In this document: positions 1 to 6,052 of the stretch, one piece after another
How positions within the stretch are numbered: the stretch's first letter is position 1
How the letters are laid out: each line of letters opens with the position of its first letter
Origin: Rubrobacteraceae bacterium
Lineage (GTDB): Bacteria; Actinomycetota; Rubrobacteria; Rubrobacterales; Rubrobacteraceae
Length of the DNA: 10,368 nt
Assembly: GCA_030447045.1 (NCBI GenBank)
Contig: JAUJMB010000052.1
Span: 1-10,368 of the forward strand
Direction: 5' to 3'
The notes under the pieces: generated by a model
What the model was told of the DNA's origin: nothing
The model's database searches: none
What the model saw: the letters and a program-made list of their open reading frames with translations, nothing else
Translations under genes and position numbers: made by a program

Positions 1-153
1 TTCGAGAAACTCGACGCGGCAGGTGGTGCACTTCGCGTAGGCGCCGCAGCGGTGGAGGATGTCCACGCCGGCGTCCTCCTCGATGGCGAGGACCAGCCGC
101 TTGCCCTCCTCGACGTCGAAAGTGCCCGCGCCTTCTACTTCGATCCTGGGCAA
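1..153 (-). CDS. [2Fe-2S] ferredoxin, partial (C-terminus beyond left edge)
   Basis: Reading the minus strand from a TTG at 153-151 gives 51 residues with no stop before the window edge. The protein starts MPRIEVEGAGTFDVEEGKRL and contains C36, C42 and C45 in a C-x5-C-x2-C arrangement (CGAYAKCTTC). This is the first three iron ligands of a [2Fe-2S] ferredoxin fold; the fourth Cys would lie downstream and is not in the window. The x5 spacing is the adrenodoxin-like form rather than the plant x4 form. An AGAAGGGGGA Shine-Dalgarno sequence lies about 7 nt upstream of the TTG and supports this start; there is no ATG in the frame. The gene is divergent from the cupin gene at 350. Its role is electron transfer in the cytoplasm; the redox partner cannot be told. 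The family call is firm, the subfamily open. Confidence 0.85.
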   Translation of the reverse strand, partial: MPRIEVEGAGTFDVEEGKRLVLAIEEDAGVDILHRCGAYAKCTTCRVEFLE

Positions 154-163
154 GAGGTCCCCC

Positions 164-198
164 TTCTAGCTTTCAGCAATCGGCCGTCAGCTTTCGGC
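164..198 (-). repeat. Period-7 GCYGANN heptamer repeat
   Basis: On the minus strand, bases 198 to 171 read as four consecutive heptamers: GCCGAAA, GCTGACG, GCCGATT, GCTGAAA. A fifth, decayed unit GCTAGAA covers 170-164 and runs into the ferredoxin ribosome binding site. Related units appear nearby: GCTGATC and GCTGGGC on the minus strand (231-218), and GCCGATT then GCTGGTG on the plus strand (291-304). The plus-strand copy makes an 11-bp perfect inverted repeat between 174-184 and 291-301. The period and the shared GCYGA core are seen directly; function is unknown. Confidence 0.6.
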
Positions 199-295
199 TT
201 ACCGACGCCGCATTGTAGCCCAGCGATCAGCCCGGCACCCTTCCGAGGGCCGGCGCGCCCCCTGAGCCGGCCAGCGATCCCTACTTGATCGCCGA

Positions 296-325
296 TTGCT
301 GGTGGCTCTCCAAATCGTCTAAACT
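296..325 (+). promoter_or_regulatory. Candidate promoter of the cupin operon
   Basis: TTGCTG (296-301) and TAAACT (320-325) are separated by 18 nt. The -10 is a fair match and the -35 a weak one to sigma-70-type consensus. A start point near 332 would leave a leader of about 18 nt containing the AAGGGGG ribosome binding site (337-343), spaced 6 nt from the TTG start at 350. The -35 lies inside the plus-strand copy of the heptamer repeat. Confidence 0.4.
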
Positions 326-349
326 CTGCTTTTACGAAAGGGGGTTCGC

Positions 350-712
350 TTGGATCACCGGCCGCCATCAATCAAGGTAGACAAGCCTTGGGGCAGGTTC
401 GAGCAGTACACGCACAACCTGCCGTCCACGGTCAAGATCATCACGGTCGCCCCTGGCGGCACGCTCTCCCGCCAGTACCATCACCACCGCGACGAGCTGT
501 GGGTGGTCCTCGACCCCGGCGCGCGTGTCGAACTGGACGGCAAGGACCTCTCGCCGGAGCCCGGGGAGAAGCTGTACATCCCGCGCGAGACGGTCCACAG
601 GCTCTCCGCCGAGGGCGAGGAGCCGGTGCGGGTTCTCGAGATCTCCTTCGGCGAGTTCGAGGAGGAGGACATCGTCCGCCTCGAGGACGTCTACGGCCGC
701 GTGGTCCAATGA
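350..712 (+). CDS. Cupin protein, mannose-6-phosphate isomerase type II C-terminal-like
   Basis: A 120-residue single-domain cupin. The opening KPWGRFEQY (12-20), the core PGGTLSRQYHHHRDELWVV (35-53) and the ending EEDIVRLEDVYGR match the C-terminal isomerase domain of bifunctional ManC/type II phosphomannose isomerases. Expected metal ligands are H44, H46 and E49 in cupin motif 1 and H83 in motif 2 (GEKLYIPRETVH). The nucleotidyltransferase half of ManC is absent, so this is a stand-alone version. It may isomerise a sugar phosphate or only bind a sugar; activity is not shown by sequence. The start is TTG with a good AAGGGGG site 6 nt upstream. It is the first gene of a tight unit: the next start is 12 nt after its stop. 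Confidence 0.85.
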   Translation: MDHRPPSIKVDKPWGRFEQYTHNLPSTVKIITVAPGGTLSRQYHHHRDELWVVLDPGARVELDGKDLSPEPGEKLYIPRETVHRLSAEGEEPVRVLEISFGEFEEEDIVRLEDVYGRVVQ

Positions 713-724
713 ACCGCCGCGAGG

Positions 725-1621
725 GTGGACGCTAGCGGCGAGGGCGGTTCCAGCCGCCCCGGGCGCCCCCCGTCGAGGCCCCGCAGGACCCGCGAGCGGC
801 CCTCACGCCCCGGCGCCCTGACGATCATCGCCGCCCTCCTGCTGCTGGCGCTGCTTGCCGCCGCGGCGGTCTTTGTGTGGCGCACGCTCGGTGAGGAGGT
901 GCCAGGCGCCAGCGTCGCCAAGGACTCCATAGACTCGGGCCGCGAGCCGAAGGTGACCATCACGAATGGTCCCGGGGACGTGAGCGTGGACGGCGCGAAC
1001 GGCCCCGAAGCCGTCGAGTACGAGGTGACGAGGTACGCGGCCGCCGGCGACCCCGCGGCCGCCAGGAGCGCGGCCTCCGAGGTCCCCGTGGACGTCTCGC
1101 GCGAGGAGGGCTCGACGGTGACCCTGGAGACGGACGGCGGCGGGGAGACCGGGGCGGACTACGCCGTCCGCATGCCGGCGGGCGGCGGCGTGGAGATCGA
1201 GGCCGAAGAGGGCGACGTCGAGGTCTCGGGCATGGAGGGCAACGTTACGGTCAGGGCGGAGTCCGGCGACGTGGCGGTGCGCGACGCGGCCGGCGACGTC
1301 ACCGTCGAGGCCGAGCAGGGGGACGTTACCGTCGGCGGCATGAGGACCGACACCGGCAACCTGGAGCTGACCGTCGGTTCAGGGGACGTTACCCTCGAGG
1401 ACCTGATCGTGGGCACCCTGGAGGCCAACGTCGAGGCGGGCGACGTTACCCTCTCGGGCCGCTTCTCCGGCGAGGGCCGCGTCTCCGTGGGGACGGGCGA
1501 CATCACGGCCGACCTCCCATCGGGGGACGCCACGAACCTCGCCCTGCAGACCCTGGTCGGCGAGGTCTCCCGCGAGCCCTCCGGCGAGGGGCAAGACGAG
1601 GAACAGGGCGAAGGCAACTGA
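725..1621 (+). CDS. Membrane-anchored GDV-repeat beta protein (DUF4097-like)
   Basis: 298 residues. A basic Pro/Arg-rich N-terminus (1-30) precedes one hydrophobic segment (about 32-52), which predicts a type II anchor with the rest outside. From about residue 76 a ladder of short beta repeats carries the signature G-D/N-V-x-V: GDV or GNV/GDI at 84, 163, 172, 181, 190, 199, 220, 239 and 258. Such ladders are typical of DUF4097 putative adhesin/YvlB-type beta-solenoid proteins. The tail (285-298) is acidic and Gly-rich and probably disordered. The GTG start at 725 has only a poor, abutting GAGG, so coupling to the upstream stop is likely. Its stop overlaps the ATG of the Yip1 gene by one base (TGATG). 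The role is probably envelope-associated, but substrate and partner are unknown. Confidence 0.75.
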   Translation: MDASGEGGSSRPGRPPSRPRRTRERPSRPGALTIIAALLLLALLAAAAVFVWRTLGEEVPGASVAKDSIDSGREPKVTITNGPGDVSVDGANGPEAVEYEVTRYAAAGDPAAARSAASEVPVDVSREEGSTVTLETDGGGETGADYAVRMPAGGGVEIEAEEGDVEVSGMEGNVTVRAESGDVAVRDAAGDVTVEAEQGDVTVGGMRTDTGNLELTVGSGDVTLEDLIVGTLEANVEAGDVTLSGRFSGEGRVSVGTGDITADLPSGDATNLALQTLVGEVSREPSGEGQDEEQGEGN

Positions 1622-2199
1622 TGTCCCGCGCCAGGTACGGCGGCTCCCCGGAGGATTTCTGGGGCGCGCTCAGGGGCGTCTGGCTCGCGCCCGGGGGGTT
1701 CTTCGCCAGGCTGGACCCGGACGCGGGCTTTGTCCGGCCCACCGTCTTTGTCTCGATGGTCTTCTACCTGAACCTGGTGCTGGGGGAAGCGCTGCAGGCG
1801 GTCTGGGTCAGGGAGTTCAACGCGGGCCTCCTCTACGTCCTCTTCTTCGGCCTCGTCATCTCCCTGATACTCGCCCCATTCCTCGTCTCGGCCCTGGCCG
1901 TGCTCGTGCAGGTGATCTACGCCGGCGGACCCTCCCGCCGCGACTTCCGCCCCCTCTACCGCCACCTCGCCTACGCGACGGGCATAGGCATAGTTCTCTG
2001 GATCCCCTTCGGCCCCTTCGTCGCGATCCCCTACGGCGCCTACGTCATCACCAAAGCCGTGCAGACCGCCCTGAACACCGACGGACGCAGGGCCGCCGCC
2101 GCGGCGCTCGTCCCGCTGGCGGCGGTGCTGCTGATCCTGCTCCTACTCACGGGCCCCTCCGAAGCCTACGAGCTGCTAAAGAACCCGCCCGGAAGCTAG
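1621..2199 (+). CDS. Yip1-domain integral membrane protein
   Basis: 192 residues. The N-terminus PEDFWGALRGVWLAPGGFFARLDPDAGFVRP (9-40) has the amphipathic 'W..P..fF..l....g...P' opening of bacterial Yip1/YIF1-domain proteins. Predicted membrane segments lie at about 41-60, 70-100 (long, possibly two), 117-145 and 160-178. A short cytoplasmic-type loop (103-114, GPSRRDFRPLYR) is positively charged. Bacterial Yip1 proteins have no settled biochemical function. Translation is coupled to the GDV-repeat gene by the TGATG overlap, so the two products are probably made together and may form one membrane complex (inference). The start is fixed by the overlap. Confidence 0.8.
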   Translation: MSRARYGGSPEDFWGALRGVWLAPGGFFARLDPDAGFVRPTVFVSMVFYLNLVLGEALQAVWVREFNAGLLYVLFFGLVISLILAPFLVSALAVLVQVIYAGGPSRRDFRPLYRHLAYATGIGIVLWIPFGPFVAIPYGAYVITKAVQTALNTDGRRAAAAALVPLAAVLLILLLLTGPSEAYELLKNPPGS

Positions 2200-2225
2200 C
2201 CCTCGGCACGCCGACGCACCCCGGC

Positions 2226-2252
2226 GGTCGGGCGGCCCGATCGGGCCCGACC
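2226..2252 (+). terminator. Possible terminator hairpin after the Yip1 gene
   Basis: GGTCGGGC (2226-2233) pairs with GCCCGACC (2245-2252) around an 11-nt loop. A competing 14-bp perfect palindrome sits at 2234-2247. It lies 27 nt after the Yip1 stop. No T-run follows, so intrinsic termination is uncertain. Confidence 0.3.
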
Positions 2253-2332
2253 ACCCAGCCGCCAACCTCGTCGTCTCCGACGCGGCCGGAACCGAAATCC
2301 ACGCAGCCCACCGTCCTCCCACCCCACCGTAG

Positions 2333-2354
2333 GGGCGGGTTTCGAAACCCGCCC
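2333..2354. repeat. Perfect 22-bp palindrome, REP-like, between convergent genes
   Basis: GGGCGGGTTTC (2333-2343) is followed directly by its exact reverse complement (2344-2354). It sits between the converging Yip1 and amidohydrolase genes, 55 nt from the latter's stop. The wider string TAGGGGCGGGTTT followed by AAACCCGCCC resembles dispersed intergenic palindromes I recall from several GC-rich genomes. Copy number cannot be judged from one window. It could also act as a bidirectional terminator or RNA 3' end stabiliser. The rest of 2200-2408 shows nothing else. Confidence 0.7.
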
Positions 2355-2408
2355 GGGGAGGGGCACAAGGCCACCGGTCACTCCTCCGGCGACCGCGAGC
2401 TTGAAGGC

Positions 2409-3575
2409 CTAACCCAGCGCCAGCGCCGCGAGCAGCGCCGAGCCGCGCGGCAGTATTCCCTCGTCGAAGGCGAACTGGGGCGTGTGCAGGCCCGAGACAT
2501 CTCTGCCAACACCGAGCCAGACGAAGGCGCCGGGGACCTTCTCCAGAAAGTAGGCGAAGTCTTCCGCGCCCATGGAAGGGTTCGCCAGCTCCAGCACGGC
2601 CCCTTCGCCGAAGAGGTCACCGGCCACGCTGAGTACGCGGCCCGCGGCGTCTGCGTCGTTCCTGGTGACGGGGTAGGAGAACGTGTAGTCGAGGCGGGCG
2701 TCGGCGCGCATGCCGCCGGCCACACCCCTGGCCACGGCCTCGATCCTCTCGGGCATCTTTTTGCGAAGCTCCTCGTCCAGGGTCCGGACCGTCCCGCCGA
2801 GGCGGGCCGTCTCCGGGATGATGTTGAAGGCGGTGCCGGCCCCGATCTCGCCGACCGTCAGCACCGCCGGCTCGACCGGGTCCACCTCGCGCGAGACGAC
2901 GGTCTGGAGGGCCGTGACAACGTGGGCGGCGACGACGATGGCGTCGGCGGAGAGGTGGGGCATCGCGCCGTGTCCCCCGGTACCCCGAACCTCCATCTCG
3001 AAGGCGTCGGCGGCGGCCATGATCGGGCCCGCCTTGGTCGCCACGGTCCCGAACGGCAGCCCGGGCCACAGGTGCAGCGCGAAGATGGAGTCGAGCCCGT
3101 CGGCCACGCCCGCCTCGACCATGACCCGTCCCCCTCCCCCGCCCTCCTCGGCCGGCTGGAAGATGAACTTCACGGCCCCGTTCAGGCGCTCTCTCATCCC
3201 CGAGAGCGCGTGGGCGGCGCCGACGAGCATGCTCGTGTGCCCGTCGTGGCCGCAGGCGTGCATCTTGCCCTCGACCTCGGAGACGAACGGGAGGCCGGTC
3301 TCCTCCGTTATGGGCAGGGCGTCCATGTCGGCCCTCAAGCCCACCGTGGGCCCCTCTCCCTCGCCCACGAGCGTGGCCACTATGCCGTTCTGGGCGACGC
3401 CGGTCTCTATCTCCAGCGGCAGCCCCTCCAGCGCGTCGAGCACCTTGCGGGCCGTCTTCTCCGTGTCGAAGCCGAGCTCGGGCTCGCGGTGGATGTCCCG
3501 GCGCAGGGTGGAGATCTTCTGCCCGAACCTGTCCTCTATCTCGGACTGAAGGCCGTCTAGCCTGGTAACGTCCAT
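2409..3575 (-). CDS. M20D-family metallo-amidohydrolase
   Basis: 388 residues, the normal length for M20D enzymes (hippurate hydrolase, IAA-amino-acid hydrolase, N-acetyl-diaminopimelate deacetylase). The di-metal site is complete: C108 and H110 in MHACGHDGHT, E144 in QPAEEG, H168 in ALHLW and H364 in LHTPQF. RADMDALP (81-88) and MGAEDFAYF (335-343) are also family hallmarks. The middle domain (about 185-295, with GGHGAMPH) is the dimerisation lid. The enzyme hydrolyses an N-acyl amino acid amide bond in the cytoplasm; sequence does not fix the substrate. The ATG at 3575 has a GAGGAGA site about 4 nt upstream. The frame stays open further 5' into gluQ, but that part is a gluQ shadow. It lies 52 nt after gluQ and is probably cotranscribed. 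Confidence 0.92.
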   Translation of the reverse strand: MDVTRLDGLQSEIEDRFGQKISTLRRDIHREPELGFDTEKTARKVLDALEGLPLEIETGVAQNGIVATLVGEGEGPTVGLRADMDALPITEETGLPFVSEVEGKMHACGHDGHTSMLVGAAHALSGMRERLNGAVKFIFQPAEEGGGGGRVMVEAGVADGLDSIFALHLWPGLPFGTVATKAGPIMAAADAFEMEVRGTGGHGAMPHLSADAIVVAAHVVTALQTVVSREVDPVEPAVLTVGEIGAGTAFNIIPETARLGGTVRTLDEELRKKMPERIEAVARGVAGGMRADARLDYTFSYPVTRNDADAAGRVLSVAGDLFGEGAVLELANPSMGAEDFAYFLEKVPGAFVWLGVGRDVSGLHTPQFAFDEGILPRGSALLAALALG

Positions 3576-3627
3576 GCGGTCTCCTCTTCTACCGTCAGGG
3601 CCACCGGGACAACTTACCACAGGGTGT

Positions 3628-4581
3628 TCAGGTGCCAGGGTCCCATACGGTCGGCTCCCGGGGCAATTTTTCGGGGTCGAAACGGGCGAGCAAGTCCTCG
3701 ACGGCGGGCTTCTCGCCGGGCTCGGCCAGTCCCAGCGAGCGGGCCATCCACGCCAGCACCTCTTCCGGTCCGTCCCCTTGCGCGGCGCGGTCCCCAAGCG
3801 TGACGGCGCCGTGGCGCTTGGCGAGGCGCCGGCCGTCCGGTCCTAGTACGAGGGGCACGTGGGCGTATCTGGGGACCGGCAGGCCGAGCAGCCTGCACAG
3901 CAGGATCTGGCGCGGCGTCGAGTCTACAAGGTCGGCGCCGCGTACGATCTCCCCTACGCCCTGGTCCGCGTCGTCCACGACCACGGCGAGCTGGTAGGAG
4001 GGCGCCCCGTCGTTGCGCCGGACGACGAAATCGTCCGTCTGCCACTCGTTATCTCCCAGTACACGATCCTCGAATGCGATCCGCGTACCTTCAGCCCGCA
4101 CCCGCAAGGCCGGCGGTCGCCCGGCGGTCTCCCGCTCGGCGCGTTCGGACCTCGTCAGCTCCCGGCAGGTGCCAGGGTAGCGGTCGGCGGCGGCGATACC
4201 GTGCGGGGCCGAGACGGCGGCCCGGATCTCCCTGCGGGTGCAGTAGCAGGGGTAGACGAGCCCGCCATCATCGAGGCGCCTGATCGCCGCCTCGTACAGC
4301 CCCATCCTCTCGGACTGGCGCACGACGGGCCCGTCCCAGTCGAGCCCGATGGCGCGCAGGTCTGCCAGCTGGGCCTCCTCGATCCCGGGCCTTACCCGCG
4401 AGCGGTCCAGATCCTCCATCCGCACCAGGAACCGTTCCCCGGCCGACCGGGCGAAGAGCCACGCCAGCAGCGCGGTTCGAAGGTTCCCAATGTGGAGCGG
4501 CCCCGTCGGGCTGGGGGCGAAGCGTCCGGCGCGGCGGGGCGGCGATGAGAGAACCTTCGGTTCTATCCCTGGCGAAACCAT
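3628..4581 (-). CDS. gluQ: Glutamyl-Q tRNA(Asp) synthetase (GluQRS)
   Basis: 317 residues. It is a short class I glutamyl-tRNA synthetase paralogue lacking the anticodon-binding domain. It activates glutamate and attaches it to queuosine at position 34 of tRNA-Asp. FAPSPTGPLHIGNLRTAL (21-38) holds the HIGH-type motif (H30-I-G-N33). C112, C114, Y135 and C139 reproduce the CxC...Y-x3-C zinc site of GluQRS, which separates it from full-length GltX. RRLAKRHGAV (251-260) is the KMSKS-equivalent loop. The ATG at 4581 has no Shine-Dalgarno, but a TAAACT hexamer ends 7 nt upstream, fitting a leaderless message. No queuosine genes are nearby. Confidence 0.92.
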   Translation of the reverse strand: MVSPGIEPKVLSSPPRRAGRFAPSPTGPLHIGNLRTALLAWLFARSAGERFLVRMEDLDRSRVRPGIEEAQLADLRAIGLDWDGPVVRQSERMGLYEAAIRRLDDGGLVYPCYCTRREIRAAVSAPHGIAAADRYPGTCRELTRSERAERETAGRPPALRVRAEGTRIAFEDRVLGDNEWQTDDFVVRRNDGAPSYQLAVVVDDADQGVGEIVRGADLVDSTPRQILLCRLLGLPVPRYAHVPLVLGPDGRRLAKRHGAVTLGDRAAQGDGPEEVLAWMARSLGLAEPGEKPAVEDLLARFDPEKLPREPTVWDPGT

Positions 4582-4588
4582 CGCGCGG

Positions 4589-4594
4589 AGTTTA
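4589..4594 (-). promoter_or_regulatory. Candidate -10 box for leaderless gluQ transcript
   Basis: On the minus strand TAAACT ends 7 nt before the gluQ ATG, the distance expected from a -10 box to a +1 at the A of ATG. There is no Shine-Dalgarno in the gap and no recognisable -35. The rest of 4582-4697, between gluQ and the GntR gene, shows nothing else I can support. Confidence 0.35.
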
Positions 4595-4697
4595 CCGAAG
4601 GCCCTCTACCGCTCGCCCGGAACAAAACCCACGGCCAGCATCGTCCATCGGCGATCCCGCTTCCAACCCCAGGGCACTCTCCCCTCGTGTGTAGCGC

Positions 4698-5096
4698 TCA
4701 CCCTTCCCGCGGCATGCGCTCGAACTCGGAGTCCAGGATCTCCCATAGGTCGTCCTCGGTTATGCCGAGCGCCGCAGCGTCCCGCACGAGGACCCGCAGG
4801 CGCTCGAAGACCGCCTCCCGCCGGCGTCCCCTGGCTATCTCCGCCACGCCCTCGGCCACCACGGTCCCTACCCCGGCGCGGCTCTCCACGAGGCCCTCCC
4901 TCTGTAGCTCGCTGTACGCCTTGACGATGGTGTTGGGCGCTATCGCGAGCTCCTCCGCGAGCCCCCGGACGGTCGGCAACTTCTCCCCCGGGGCCAGGCC
5001 GCCAACCTCGACCGCGTGCCGCACCTGGGCGGCGAGCTGCACGTAGATCGGAACCCCACTCCGCGGGTCTATGTCGATCCAGACCGCTATACCCAA
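4698..5096 (-). CDS. GntR-family regulator, YtrA subfamily
   Basis: 132 residues. The N-terminal winged helix (about 10-82) is typical: DPRSGVPIYVQLAAQVRHAV, then G-x-KLPTVRGLAEELAIAPNTIVKAYSEL with the recognition helix at about 52-66, and wing EGLVESRAGVGTVVA. The short helical C-terminus (about 90-130) rather than a ligand domain places it in the YtrA group, which usually represses neighbouring ABC transporter genes. None is adjacent here. The only legal start in frame is TTG at 5096, yet AGGAG lies just one base upstream, too close for normal initiation. Either coupling is unusual or a non-canonical codon slightly downstream is used. A palindrome at 5115-5132 overlies its own promoter, which suggests autorepression. 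Confidence 0.9.
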   Translation of the reverse strand: MGIAVWIDIDPRSGVPIYVQLAAQVRHAVEVGGLAPGEKLPTVRGLAEELAIAPNTIVKAYSELQREGLVESRAGVGTVVAEGVAEIARGRRREAVFERLRVLVRDAAALGITEDDLWEILDSEFERMPREG

Positions 5097-5114
5097 TCTC
5101 CTTTCCGTATTATT

Positions 5115-5132
5115 GTCTCATATTTATGACAC
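5115..5132. promoter_or_regulatory. Likely GntR operator
   Basis: GTCTCATA (5115-5122) and TATGACAC (5125-5132) form an inverted repeat, 7 of 8 bases symmetric, around a 2-bp centre. It lies just downstream of the candidate -10 of the GntR gene, about 19 nt from the start codon, over the expected transcription start. Position and AT-richness in a GC-rich region fit an autoregulatory site. Binding is inferred. Confidence 0.55.
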
Positions 5133-5133
5133 G

Positions 5134-5160
5134 ATATTACACAGTTGGATCCGAGGTCAA
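5134..5160 (-). promoter_or_regulatory. Candidate promoter of the GntR gene
   Basis: On the minus strand TTGACC (5160-5155) is followed after 15 nt by TAATAT (5139-5134); a shifted box TATCGT would give 18 nt. The octamer TGTAATAT recurs just upstream of yqeC at 5992-5985. Transcription would start inside the palindrome at 5115-5132. The remaining bases to the yqeC stop (5161-5191) show nothing clear. Confidence 0.45.
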
Positions 5161-5191
5161 GAGGAAACTTGCATGGGCGGTCTGTCGGGTC

Positions 5192-5986
5192 TTAGGGGAC
5201 CCAGACGCGGACCGGGGCGTCATTGGGGAGGGAGGTCAGGACGACGGCTCCCTGTCCGAAGCGCCAGAGTTCGCGGGCGATGACGGAGGCGTCGGCCATG
5301 GGGCGTCCGGGCTCCACGCCGGTTATGAGGGCGACGGTGTGGGCCTTCTTGGGGACGTTGGCGAGGGAGCCCTGGGCGAGGGCGCGGGCGAAGGCGCGGG
5401 CCGTGATGCTCTGGCCGGGGCCGACGCCGGTCAGTTCGGAGAAGAGGGCGGGGCGGTGAACGTGGTCCTCGTCTACGGGGGATCCGAGGGCCGAGACGTT
5501 GCCGACGGCGACGACGAGGGTGGCGGAGGCCGGGATGACGGGCTCGTGGGAGGCGGTGCCCTTGATCGGGCGCCGGCGCGACCCGTCGGCCTCGACGAGC
5601 ACCACGTCGGCCAGCGGGGCCAGGGCCTCGACCGCGCCGGGTTCGACGCCGTCCACGCGGTTCTTGGAGATCCTGGCCCTCCCGGCCACCACCGAAGGGT
5701 TCTCGCCCGAGAGTGTCGCCCTGACCTGGCCGGCCAGCTCCTGCGGGTCTTCCGAGGTCACCAGCGGGCCGAGCCTCTCCACCTCGCCGAGGAACATCTT
5801 GGTCGTCGGGACCGTGAGGACGGTCATGCCGGAGGCGGTGAGTTCCCGGGCGACCTGGAGGATCGCGCTGGACTTCCCGCCCGCGCCGGCGAAGGCCACC
5901 ACGTCCCCCGCGGAGATGCCCAGTGCGCCGTGCAGCTTCAAAAAGACCCCCGCCCGCGAGAATACTCCTTGTACAACTCCAGCCAT
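5192..5986 (-). CDS. yqeC: Selenium cofactor biosynthesis protein YqeC
   Basis: 264 residues from the ATG at 5986. A P-loop-like GAGGKSS (34-40) follows a short beta strand (VVAFAG). EADGSRRRPIK (132-142) and HEPVIP (147-152) are the characteristic blocks of YqeC, a putative NTPase linked by genomic context to selenium-dependent molybdenum hydroxylases. No molybdenum hydroxylase, selD or mobA-like gene is in the window. The start is doubtful: a -10-like TAATAT overlaps the ATG, and family members usually begin close to the equivalent of L16. A TTG at 5941 would give MKLHGALGISAGDVVAF, 249 residues, preceded by a GGGGG stretch. Function is known only by association; the family call is strong. 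Confidence 0.88.
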   Translation of the reverse strand: MAGVVQGVFSRAGVFLKLHGALGISAGDVVAFAGAGGKSSAILQVARELTASGMTVLTVPTTKMFLGEVERLGPLVTSEDPQELAGQVRATLSGENPSVVAGRARISKNRVDGVEPGAVEALAPLADVVLVEADGSRRRPIKGTASHEPVIPASATLVVAVGNVSALGSPVDEDHVHRPALFSELTGVGPGQSITARAFARALAQGSLANVPKKAHTVALITGVEPGRPMADASVIARELWRFGQGAVVLTSLPNDAPVRVWVP

Positions 5987-5992
5987 ATTACA
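5985..5992 (-). promoter_or_regulatory. Candidate -10 region of yqeC
   Basis: TGTAATAT on the minus strand is identical to the octamer at the GntR promoter. No good -35 is seen. If used, transcription would start near 5978, inside the annotated ORF, and favour the TTG start at 5941. An imperfect inverted repeat flanks it: CCATATTACAT (5983-5993) and ATGTCATATTGG (6016-6027). Confidence 0.3.
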
Positions 5993-6023
5993 TCAGGGGC
6001 TACGTTCGGCGCTTTATGTCATA

Positions 6024-6050
6024 TTGGCTACTACAGATTTGGTGTAGGAT
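6024..6050 (+). promoter_or_regulatory. Candidate promoter of the holin-III/DUF3618 pair
   Basis: TTGGCT (6024-6029) and TAGGAT (6045-6050) are separated by 15 nt, shorter than ideal. They lie in the AT-richest part of the gap between divergent yqeC and the gene at 6157. The predicted leader is roughly 100 nt. Confidence 0.35.
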
Positions 6051-6052
6051 GG

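Noticed and set aside
1159..1965. 268-codon minus-strand ORF opposite the GDV-repeat and Yip1 genes
   Set aside because: The Ser/Pro/Thr repeats simply mirror the repeated GDV codons on the plus strand; no start signal or family match.
2484..3560. 358-codon plus-strand ORF opposite the amidohydrolase
   Set aside because: The minus-strand frame has a full M20D active site; the plus frame is compositionally biased and has no recognisable domain.
3576..3797. 74-residue N-terminal extension of the amidohydrolase frame
   Set aside because: It overlaps the gluQ 3' end in another frame, and a well-placed GAGGAGA ribosome site marks the ATG at 3575, where family members begin.
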